64,000 bases of DNA from Sphingomonadaceae bacterium (GTDB lineage Bacteria; Pseudomonadota; Alphaproteobacteria; Sphingomonadales; Sphingomonadaceae): the NCBI GenBank assembly GCA_019239915.1, contig JAFAZF010000025.1:26578-90577 (forward strand), written 5' to 3'. The notes beneath the pieces are model-generated. The model ran no database searches and was not told the origin of the DNA. It saw nothing but the letters and a program-made list of their open reading frames with translations. Of this stretch, positions 19,521 through 27,279 are shown in pieces. Within the stretch, counting starts at the first letter, position 1; every line of letters starts with the position of its first letter. A program made the position numbers and the translations under genes.

Positions 19521-20615
19521 GTGAATCTGGATCTTTCCGACGATCAGCGAATGCTCAAGGACAGCGTCGAACGGCTGGTGAGCGAGCGTTATCCGTTCGA
19601 GAAGCGCGCCGAGCATGCCGCCGAACCGCGCGGCTTCTCCGAAGCGATGTGGGAGGAGATGGCGGAGCTCGGCCTCACCGCGTTGCCATTCGGCGAGCAG
19701 CTCGGCGGGTTAGGGCTCGGCGGCGTCGAGATGATGATCGTAGGCGAAGCGGTGGGGCGCGGCCTGCTGCTCGAACCGTACCTCTCCTCGATCGTGCTGG
19801 CGGGGACCGCAATCGCGCAAGGCGCTGAGGACGGGGAGGCCGCTGCACGACTCAGCGCCATCATGACCGGCGAAACAGTCGCGGCGCTGGCGGACCATGC
19901 TACAATCACGGCGAGCGTCGTTGATGGGGGCGTGCGTCTCGACGGTGCCGCGACGATGGTGTTGGGCGGCGATCAGGCCGCGCTGTTCGTGTTGCCTGCG
20001 GGCAATAGCGGCTGGATGGTGTCTGCCGATGCCCCCGGGCTCCGTGTACGCGGGTATCGGCTTCACGGCGGCGGCGGCGCAGCCGATCTGACGCTCGAGG
20101 GCGTCCGGGTTGGTGCTGAAGCACATGTGGCTGTGCAGGCGATGACCCGAGCAATCGAGGCAGGTATCGCTTTCCTTGCGGCGGAGGCAGCCGGAGCGAC
20201 GCGCGCGGCGCTCGATCTCACGGTCGGATATCTGAAGACACGCGAACAGTTCGGCAAACCGATCGGCAGCAATCAGGCGCTCCAGCATCGGGCCGCCGAG
20301 CTTCTGGTCGAGGTTGAGCAGGCGAGCTCGGCGGCGATCTATGCCGCGCTGCTGGCGGAGGAATATGATCCGGCTGAACGTGCACGCGGCACCGCTGCCG
20401 TGAAGGCCGTAATCGGTAAGGTTGGCCGTTTCGTCGCGCAGCAGACGGTGCAGCTCCATGGCGGTATCGGTGTCAGCGAAGAGCACATCATCAGCCACTA
20501 TTTCCGCCGCCTCACCGCGATCGGTATGCTGCTCGGCGGCACCGATGCGCAGCTGAAGCGATTGGCCGATCTTGGCGGCTTCACCCGACCGCGGGCGCAT
20601 CTGGACCTGGCCTGA
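19521..20615 (+). CDS. acyl-CoA dehydrogenase, second member of a pair
   Basis: A 364-residue acyl-CoA dehydrogenase family protein. LDLSDDQRMLKDSVERLV begins the N-terminal helical domain. GLTALPFGEQLGGLG and REQFGKPIGSNQALQHRAAE are typical, and QLHGGIGVSEEHIISHYFRR is the C-terminal FAD-contact segment. The middle domain is degenerate compared with full family members, as in the non-catalytic or half-site subunits of heteromeric enzymes. The start is GTG at 19521. The open frame extends upstream inside the preceding gene but does not look coding there. Likely partner: the protein encoded immediately upstream. Confidence 0.88.
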   Translation: MNLDLSDDQRMLKDSVERLVSERYPFEKRAEHAAEPRGFSEAMWEEMAELGLTALPFGEQLGGLGLGGVEMMIVGEAVGRGLLLEPYLSSIVLAGTAIAQGAEDGEAAARLSAIMTGETVAALADHATITASVVDGGVRLDGAATMVLGGDQAALFVLPAGNSGWMVSADAPGLRVRGYRLHGGGGAADLTLEGVRVGAEAHVAVQAMTRAIEAGIAFLAAEAAGATRAALDLTVGYLKTREQFGKPIGSNQALQHRAAELLVEVEQASSAAIYAALLAEEYDPAERARGTAAVKAVIGKVGRFVAQQTVQLHGGIGVSEEHIISHYFRRLTAIGMLLGGTDAQLKRLADLGGFTRPRAHLDLA

Positions 20616-20761
20616 CTCGGCGCGCGTGTGAAGGCGGCCGCGAATGGGCAGCGCGAGCCGTTCATCGCAGCGGCGATGATACGGGCGACTGCGGCTGCAA
20701 TGCTCTCGCCGCGGTGGCGTCGTGCTAGGGCTGCGCCAACGAACTGCACTGGAGGAAATGC

Positions 20762-21532
20762 ATGTCGGTCGAGGTCGCAATGGCTAACGGCGTTGCCACG
20801 GTCACGATCAATCGTCCCGAACGCAAAAACGCGATCACCATGGCGATGCGCAATAATTTCCAGGCGGCATTTCAGGCGTTGCAGGATGATGATGAGGTGC
20901 GCGCGATCATCCTGACCGGCGCGGGCAGCGACTTTGCTGCGGGCGCCGACGTCGGGGAAATGGGCACCGGCGGGGTTCGCGGCAACATGATCAAATCGCG
21001 GACGCTCCATCGCATGGTCCGAAGCGTTGCTCACACCCACAAGCCGGTGATCGCCGCAGTCGAGGGTGTATGCATCGGTGTCGCCTTCGCGCTGGCGCTC
21101 GCCTGCGATTTTGTGATCTGCGCCGAAAACGCGCGCTTCCAATTCGCCTTTCGCCATATCGGGCTTGCCATGGACGGCGCCGCGGGCTGGTTCCTCGAGC
21201 GGCACGTCGGCGTCATGCGCGCGAAGGAAATCGCCTATAGCGGGCGCTTCGTCAGCGGCGCGGAAGCGGCCAAACTGGGTTTCGCGCTCGAGGCCGTCCC
21301 CGCCGGCGAGGCGCTCGCGCGCGCTCGGGAGATGGCCGAAGGTTTCGCCACGGCACCAACGCTCGCACTCGCGCAGATCAAGCGCCAGTTCGATTCCGCT
21401 CCCGGGCAGAATCTTGACGAGGCATTGGAGTTCGAAGCGGCGGTGCAGGCGCTCATGACCTGGACCGAGGATTTCCAAGAGGGCACGAACGCGTTCAAGG
21501 AGAAGCGCAAGCCCGTCTATCACGGCGCTTGA
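20762..21532 (+). CDS. crotonase family protein, isomerase-like (PaaG/ECI pattern)
   Basis: A 256-residue crotonase. FAAGADVGEM and VCIGVAFALALACD form the oxyanion-hole regions. Both hydratase glutamates are missing (Ala in AFALA, Phe in FAFRH). An aspartate in GLAMDGAAGW matches the position of the catalytic acid in PaaG and delta-3,delta-2-enoyl-CoA isomerases, so a double-bond isomerase is the best guess. GGAGGAAA six bases upstream supports the ATG at 20762. A gap of 146 bases separates it from the acyl-CoA dehydrogenase pair, and no separate promoter is obvious. Confidence 0.88.
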   Translation: MSVEVAMANGVATVTINRPERKNAITMAMRNNFQAAFQALQDDDEVRAIILTGAGSDFAAGADVGEMGTGGVRGNMIKSRTLHRMVRSVAHTHKPVIAAVEGVCIGVAFALALACDFVICAENARFQFAFRHIGLAMDGAAGWFLERHVGVMRAKEIAYSGRFVSGAEAAKLGFALEAVPAGEALARAREMAEGFATAPTLALAQIKRQFDSAPGQNLDEALEFEAAVQALMTWTEDFQEGTNAFKEKRKPVYHGA

Positions 21533-21608
21533 GCTGATCGGAACGGCGTTGCCGTGTACGATGTCCAATTGGATTGACGATGTTCCTGCGCCATGAGGCA
21601 CCCCTTGA

Positions 21609-22709
21609 ATGACGGAGCGCGTCGATGCGATCGTGATCGGTGCCGGCGTGGTCGGGCTTGCGATCGCACGCGCGCTTGCGCTCACCGGTAGATCGCCGCT
21701 GATACTCGACGGTGAGCCGCATTTCGGTTCCTGGACCTCGAGCCGCAACAGCGAGGTCGTCCACGCCGGCATCTACTATCCCGAAGGATCCCTAAAGGCG
21801 CGGCTATGCGTGGAAGGAAAGCATCGCCTCTATGCTTTCTGCGAGGCGCGAGGCGTTGCACACAAGCGGCTGGGTAAGCTCATCTTCGCCCATGGCGAGG
21901 ATCAGCTTGTCGAGCTCGACACCATCGCGGGGCATGCAGCAGGGGCAGGGGTGCTCGACCTGCGCCGCCTCGGGCGGACTGAAGCCTTGGCATTGGAACC
22001 GGCGCTCGATTGCGCGGGCGCGTTGCTTTCACCCTCCACCGGGATCGTGGACAGTCATGGGTTCATGCTCGCCCTGCTCGGGGAGGCGGAGGCGCATGGC
22101 GCAACGCTGGTAGCATCAAGTAGGGTCGCCCGTGTCAGCCGTGATGGTGATCTCTGGCACGTTCACCTCAGCGCGGGCGGCGAAGCGATCGTCGGCGCGC
22201 CGATCCTGATCAACTCGGCGGGACTTGGCGCCCAGGCATTGGCGGAAGCGATCGAGAGCCTCGATGTTGTCCACATCCCGACGCTTCATCTCGCGCGCGG
22301 CGTCTACTTCACCTATTCAGGCAAGATTCCATTCTCGCATCTTATCTACCCCGTGCCCGAACCGGGTGGGCTGGGCACGCACCTGACCCTGGATCTTGCC
22401 GGTCAGGCACGTTTCGGACCCGACGTCGAATGGATCGACAGCATCGACTACACGGTCGATCCCAAACGCGTGTCGAAGTTCGCAGCGGCGGCGCGACGGA
22501 TCTGGCCCGCGCTCGATCCGGATCGTCTCCAGCCGGGTTATGCCGGCATCCGACCGAAGGTGACCGGGCCGGGTGAGCCAGCCGGGGACTTCATCATCTC
22601 CGGTCCGGCGCAGCATGGTTGCGAGGGGCTGGTCAACCTGTTCGGCATTGAATCGCCGGGGCTGACGGCGAGCATGGCGATCGCCGACCTGGTGATCGAC
22701 GCGCTGTGA
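21609..22709 (+). CDS. NAD(P)/FAD-dependent oxidoreductase, LhgO/DAO-like
   Basis: A 366-residue flavoprotein of the D-amino-acid-oxidase fold. GAGVVG (11-16) binds FAD, and SRNSEVVHAGIYYPEGSLKARLC is the segment shared with L-2-hydroxyglutarate dehydrogenases (LhgO type). PKVTGPGEPAGDFII and HGCEGLVNLFGIESPGLTASMA complete the C-terminal FAD site. It would oxidise a 2-hydroxy acid or related alcohol; the natural substrate is not evident. Its stop codon overlaps the start of the following GMC oxidoreductase gene (TGATG), indicating translational coupling. Confidence 0.87.
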   Translation: MTERVDAIVIGAGVVGLAIARALALTGRSPLILDGEPHFGSWTSSRNSEVVHAGIYYPEGSLKARLCVEGKHRLYAFCEARGVAHKRLGKLIFAHGEDQLVELDTIAGHAAGAGVLDLRRLGRTEALALEPALDCAGALLSPSTGIVDSHGFMLALLGEAEAHGATLVASSRVARVSRDGDLWHVHLSAGGEAIVGAPILINSAGLGAQALAEAIESLDVVHIPTLHLARGVYFTYSGKIPFSHLIYPVPEPGGLGTHLTLDLAGQARFGPDVEWIDSIDYTVDPKRVSKFAAAARRIWPALDPDRLQPGYAGIRPKVTGPGEPAGDFIISGPAQHGCEGLVNLFGIESPGLTASMAIADLVIDAL

Positions 22710-24298
22710 TGGAAGCGGATTACATCATCGTCGGCGGCGGCAGCGCCGGTTGCGTGCTGGCGGCGCGGCTGAGCGAAGATCCCGCCGTCCATGTGCTGCT
22801 GGTCGAGGCCGGGCCGCGCGACACAAATCCCTGGATCCATGTCCCGCTCGGCTACGGCAAGCTGTTCAACCATAGCCGGCTCAACTGGCGCTTCCAGTCG
22901 GAACCGGAGCGCGGGATGAATGGGCGACGGATCAACCAGCCGCGGGGCCGCGTGCTCGGCGGCTCCTCGTCGATCAACGGTCTGCTCTACGTTCGCGGCC
23001 AGCGGGAGGACTTCGACGCCTGGGCGCGGCTCGGCAATCGGGGCTGGGGTTATGACGACCTGCTGCCCTATTTCCGGCGCGCCGAGGCGCAGCAGCAGCG
23101 TGGCGCGGACGAATGGCATGGCCAAGATGGTCCGCTCGCGGTTTCCGATGCGAGCGAGCCGCATACGCTGTGCGATGCCTTCATCGCGGCCGGAGTGGAA
23201 GCGGGCTACCCCGCCAATCCCGATTTCAACGGCGCGCGTCAGGAAGGCGTCGGCTATTATCAATCGACGATGCGTAAGGGGCGCCGATGCAGCGCGGCGG
23301 TTGCTTATCTGAGACCTGCCCGGCACCGCGCCAACCTCAGCGTAATCACCGAAGCGGTAGTTCAGCGCGTCCTGTTCGACGGTAAACGTGCGGTCGGGAT
23401 CGCGTGGCGCGACCGGGCCGGGCAGGTACGACGGGCCCGCGCACGGCGTGAGGTGATCCTCTCAGCGGGTGCGATCGGCAGCCCGCAGCTGCTTGAGCTT
23501 TCCGGCATAGGGGACGGTGAGCGGCTACGCGCGCTCGGCATCGAGACCGTTCATCACAATCCTGAGGTCGGGGAGAATTTTCAAGACCATCTGCAGGTCC
23601 GCTTCGTGTTCAAGGCGACGCAGCCGATCACCTTCAACGACGATATGCGATCGCTGTTCAGAACCACGGCCGTCGGGCTCCGATACGCGCTGCACAGGAA
23701 GGGACCGCTCACCGTTTCGGCCGGCTATGCCGGCGGCTTCTTCCGTTCGGCGATCGCACGTGACTCGCGGCCGGACATCCAGTGCCTGTTTATCACTTTC
23801 AGCACGACCAAGATGGGCGATCGGCTGCACCCTTTCTCGGGATTCACCGTCTCGGCCTGCCCACTGCGCCCCGAAAGCCGCGGCCACGTCCACGCGACGA
23901 GCAGCGACCCGGCTTCGCCTCCGGCGATCCTCGCCAATTTTCTCGCGACCGAACGCGATGCACAGGAGGTCGTCGCAGGCATGCGGATCATTCGCGGGAT
24001 CATGGCGCAGCCCGCGATCGCTTCCCATGTCAGCGAGGAATATCTGCCGGGCAGTAGGCTAGAAGGCGACGCTGAGCTGCTGGATTATGCGCGTGAAACC
24101 GGAGGATCGATCTATCATGCGAGCTGTTCGGCGGCGATGGGCAAGGTGGTCGACTCCTCGTTGCGCGTGATCGGGGTGGAGGGGCTGCGCATCGTCGACG
24201 CATCCATCATGCCGGCAGTACCTTCCGGCAACATCAACGCCGCCGTGATCGCCATCGGCGAGAAGGCGGCAGACATGATCCGCGAGGACAATCGATGA
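22709..24298 (+). CDS. GMC family oxidoreductase (choline/alcohol dehydrogenase type)
   Basis: A 529-residue FAD-dependent alcohol dehydrogenase. The N-terminal GGGSAGCVLAARL binds FAD. GRVLGGSSSINGLLYVRG is GMC signature 1, and SAGAIGSPQLLELSGIG is signature 2. The active-site His is in YHASCSAAMG (about residue 470), and the second active-site position is Asn in SGNINAA (about 508). It would oxidise an alcohol to an aldehyde, which the aldehyde dehydrogenase encoded next (ATGA overlap) could take to an acid. Polyethylene glycol and alkanol dehydrogenases share this family, but the substrate here is not determined. Confidence 0.92.
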   Translation: MEADYIIVGGGSAGCVLAARLSEDPAVHVLLVEAGPRDTNPWIHVPLGYGKLFNHSRLNWRFQSEPERGMNGRRINQPRGRVLGGSSSINGLLYVRGQREDFDAWARLGNRGWGYDDLLPYFRRAEAQQQRGADEWHGQDGPLAVSDASEPHTLCDAFIAAGVEAGYPANPDFNGARQEGVGYYQSTMRKGRRCSAAVAYLRPARHRANLSVITEAVVQRVLFDGKRAVGIAWRDRAGQVRRARARREVILSAGAIGSPQLLELSGIGDGERLRALGIETVHHNPEVGENFQDHLQVRFVFKATQPITFNDDMRSLFRTTAVGLRYALHRKGPLTVSAGYAGGFFRSAIARDSRPDIQCLFITFSTTKMGDRLHPFSGFTVSACPLRPESRGHVHATSSDPASPPAILANFLATERDAQEVVAGMRIIRGIMAQPAIASHVSEEYLPGSRLEGDAELLDYARETGGSIYHASCSAAMGKVVDSSLRVIGVEGLRIVDASIMPAVPSGNINAAVIAIGEKAADMIREDNR

Positions 24299-25731
24299 CG
24301 GCATATACGACGCTAGGCTTGTACATCGACGGTCGCTTCATCGAAGCGGACGAGGGCCGGGTGTCCGAGCCCGTGCTCGATCCGGCGAACGGAGGCACGC
24401 TCGCGACGCTTCCCCATGCGACTAGGGCCGAGCTGGAGGAGGCGGTCGCGGCGGCGGCACGCGCATTCGCGAGGTGGCGCACCACCTCGCCGCTGGAGCG
24501 CAGCGGAATCCTGCGCCGCGCCGCGGCGCTGCTGCGCGAGCGGATGGATCGCCTCTGCACGACCATGACCTTGGAGCAGGGCAAGCCACTCGCGGAGGCG
24601 CGTGGAGAATGGACCCATGCCTGTGAGATCCTGGAATGGTGCGCGGAGGAGGGGCGGCGCGTCTATGGCCGCATCGTGCCCTCACGCTCGTTCGGGCTCG
24701 AACATCTCGTGCTCACCGAACCAGTCGGTCCCGCGGCGGTATTCACGCCGTGGAATTTCCCCGCATTGACGCCCGCACGCAAGCTCGCGGCCGGATTGGC
24801 GGCAGGATGCACCGTGATCCTCAAGGCGTCGGAAGAAACGCCGGGATCGGCCGTCGAGATCGTGCGCGCGCTCCATGATGCCGGCTTGCCGGCGGGATGC
24901 GCGCAACTCGTCTTCGGGGTGCCATCGGAGGTCTCCGAGCAGCTCATCGCCGCGCCCGCCATCCGCAAGGTGAGCTTCACCGGCTCCACCGCGGTCGGTC
25001 GCAAACTCATGAAGCTTGCCGCCGAGGGCCCGAAGCGGACGACGATGGAACTCGGCGGCAATGCGCCGGTGCTGATTTTCGCGGATGCGGACTACGACCG
25101 GACGGTGAAGACCCTCGCCACGGGCAAGTTCCGCAATGCCGGACAGGTCTGCGTCAGCCCGGCACGCTTCTTCGTCCATGAGAGCCTGATCGACCGCTTC
25201 ACTGATGACATCGTTCGCCATGTCGAGGCGCTGCAGGTCGGTTCGGGACTTGCGGAGGGCAGCGTGATGGGTCCGCTTGCCAATAGTCGTCGGGTCGAGG
25301 CGATGGAGCGGTTCGTCGCCGACGCGGAAGCGCGGGGCGGCACGATCCGTGTCGGCGGACTGCGTCACGGCAACGCCGGCAATTTCTTCCGGCCAACGGT
25401 GGTGAGCGGGCTTGAGGGCGACGCGCTGCTGTTCAGCGAAGAATGCTTCGGGCCGATCTTGCCGGTCGCGCCCTTTGCGACGGTGGAGGAGGCGATCGCG
25501 AAAGCAAACGCGGTGGCGGCGGGCCTCGCGGGCTACGCCTTCACATCGAGCATAGAGAACGCGCAGGCTGCGATGCACCGGGTCCGCACCGGCATGGTCG
25601 GCATCAACACGCTCGCGATCTCGACCCCGGAGACGCCGTTCGGCGGCGTCGGTGAAAGCGGTCACGGTTCGGAAGGCGGCGTCGAGGGGCTCCAGGCCTA
25701 TCTCGATACCAAGCTGGTGTCGCTCGCCTGA
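24295..25731 (+). CDS. NAD(P)-dependent aldehyde dehydrogenase
   Basis: A 478-residue aldehyde dehydrogenase. Asn154 (PWNF), Glu252 (MELGGNAPV) and Cys286 (GQVCVSP) form the active site, and FTGSTAVGRKLM is the cofactor segment. The sequence resembles succinate-semialdehyde dehydrogenases (ETPFGGVGESGHGSEGG). Its ATG overlaps the stop of the GMC gene, so the alcohol dehydrogenase and this enzyme are probably translationally coupled and work in sequence. It is the last gene of the plus-strand run. Confidence 0.94.
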   Translation: MTAYTTLGLYIDGRFIEADEGRVSEPVLDPANGGTLATLPHATRAELEEAVAAAARAFARWRTTSPLERSGILRRAAALLRERMDRLCTTMTLEQGKPLAEARGEWTHACEILEWCAEEGRRVYGRIVPSRSFGLEHLVLTEPVGPAAVFTPWNFPALTPARKLAAGLAAGCTVILKASEETPGSAVEIVRALHDAGLPAGCAQLVFGVPSEVSEQLIAAPAIRKVSFTGSTAVGRKLMKLAAEGPKRTTMELGGNAPVLIFADADYDRTVKTLATGKFRNAGQVCVSPARFFVHESLIDRFTDDIVRHVEALQVGSGLAEGSVMGPLANSRRVEAMERFVADAEARGGTIRVGGLRHGNAGNFFRPTVVSGLEGDALLFSEECFGPILPVAPFATVEEAIAKANAVAAGLAGYAFTSSIENAQAAMHRVRTGMVGINTLAISTPETPFGGVGESGHGSEGGVEGLQAYLDTKLVSLA

Positions 25732-25878
25732 CGGAGCGGATCGGCCGCTGGCTGCTGCGTGATCCTCAGCGCCGGGACTCCGGGTTATGCGGATGGGGCG
25801 ATGCCGAGTAGTTGGCTCGTCTGCGAGCATGTGCGCCGCAAGTGATCATTGCGGCGTATATGGTCGCGAACCAGCTCG

Positions 25879-27108
25879 TTACTGGACCACCTTCCGTGCG
25901 CGCAAATCGCCTAGGGCGTCCTCCTCGATCCCGAGCAGCCGGCTCAGCACTTCGGCGCTATGCTCGCCAAGCGCCGGCGGAGCTTTGTAGCTATCGATCG
26001 GCGTTTTCGAGAAACGCAGCGGATTGGCGATTATCGGCACCTCACCCGAGATCGGATGCGGCACCTGCCGCAGCATTTCGCGGGCAACGATCTGCGGCTC
26101 GGCGAAAGCCTGGGCGATATCGTTGACGTAGCTTACCGGAACCCCGGCGGCATCTATCGCCTCGACCCAGTACGACGCTGGCCGGGTGCGGAAGACTTCT
26201 TCGAGCAGCGGCACGATCAGCTTTCGATTTTCAATCCGCAACGGGCCGGTACAGAAGCGGGGATCGCTGAAAAGATCCGGTCGACCGATCGCCTCGCAGA
26301 AGCGCTCATATTGCGCGTTGTTGCCCACCACGACGAAGATTTGGCGGTCCGCGCACTGGAAAGCCTGACTGGGAATGCCGCCATAGCCGCCATTGCCGCG
26401 TCGCTCCGGCATCTCACCGGTGATGAGATAGTTCTGGGCGAAATGCGACAGCGTCGCTAGCCCGCAATCGAGCAGCGACATGTCGATCGATTGACCGCCG
26501 CCACCGGCATCGCGATGGCGAAGCGCTGCCAAGATAGCGATCACCGCATTGTAGGAAGTGATGATGTCGACGATCGAGATGCCGACCTTCATCGGCCCCG
26601 CCCCAGACACTCCTTCGGGAAGGCCGGACACGCTCATCATACCGCTCATCGCCTGGAAGATGCCGTCGTAACCCGGCTTCTTCGCGAGCGGACCGGTTTG
26701 CCCAAAGCCGGTGATCGAGCAATAGACTAGATCCGCATTGACCTGCTTCAGGTTTTCATAGTCGAGCCCGTAGCGCGCAAGCGTGCCGACCCTGAAATTC
26801 TCAATGACGACATCGCACTTCGCAGCCAAGTCGCGAACCAGCGTCTGCCCCTGGGCGTTCGCGATATCGATCGCTACAGACTGCTTGTTGCGATTACATG
26901 AGATAAAGAATCCCGCAGTATTGGTGGAATTGCCATGGCGATCATTAAGGAACGGTGGGCCCATGTCGCGGGCATCATCGCCGTTACCTGGCCGTTCGAC
27001 CTTGATTACTTCCGCGCCGAGGTCACCCAGCATCTGACCGACGAGCGGCCCCGCAAGGATCCGGCTCAAGTCCAGTACGCGAATTCCCGCCAATGTACCG
27101 CTCATCAT
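25879..27108 (-). CDS. CaiB/BaiF family CoA-transferase
   Basis: A 409-residue class III CoA-transferase. VLDLSRILAGPLVGQMLGDLGAEVIKVE opens the first Rossmann-like domain. Asp148 in GYDGIFQAMSG is the conserved nucleophile that carries the acyl-anhydride intermediate. Class III enzymes move CoA between acids, for example from succinyl-CoA to a hydroxylated acid. It lies on the minus strand between the aldehyde dehydrogenase and the TonB receptor genes, and 171 bases separate it from the end of the receptor gene. Two adjacent ATGs mark the start, and the first (27108) is used. Confidence 0.92.
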   Translation of the reverse strand: MMSGTLAGIRVLDLSRILAGPLVGQMLGDLGAEVIKVERPGNGDDARDMGPPFLNDRHGNSTNTAGFFISCNRNKQSVAIDIANAQGQTLVRDLAAKCDVVIENFRVGTLARYGLDYENLKQVNADLVYCSITGFGQTGPLAKKPGYDGIFQAMSGMMSVSGLPEGVSGAGPMKVGISIVDIITSYNAVIAILAALRHRDAGGGGQSIDMSLLDCGLATLSHFAQNYLITGEMPERRGNGGYGGIPSQAFQCADRQIFVVVGNNAQYERFCEAIGRPDLFSDPRFCTGPLRIENRKLIVPLLEEVFRTRPASYWVEAIDAAGVPVSYVNDIAQAFAEPQIVAREMLRQVPHPISGEVPIIANPLRFSKTPIDSYKAPPALGEHSAEVLSRLLGIEEDALGDLRARKVVQ

Positions 27109-27216
27109 TCGTCTCGTTTCATGCCTCGGCCCGGCGCTCCTGCCCTAGAGACGGGGCATGGCTCGATCCAGACTTTCGCTGCGCTTATCGTCAGGCCGAT
27201 ATGTCCCCGATCCGGC

Positions 27217-27251
27217 GGGAAAAATAAGGGCCGGCACATCCGCGCCGGCCC
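27217..27251 (-). terminator. rho-independent terminator of the TonB receptor gene
   Basis: On the minus strand GGGCCGGC and GCCGGCCC form a perfect eight-base-pair stem with an eight-base loop (27228-27251). TTATTTTTC follows at once. It begins about 29 bases after the receptor stop codon. Confidence 0.85.
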
Positions 27252-27279
27252 TCCATGTGACAGCGCCTTCAGCTCGCGA

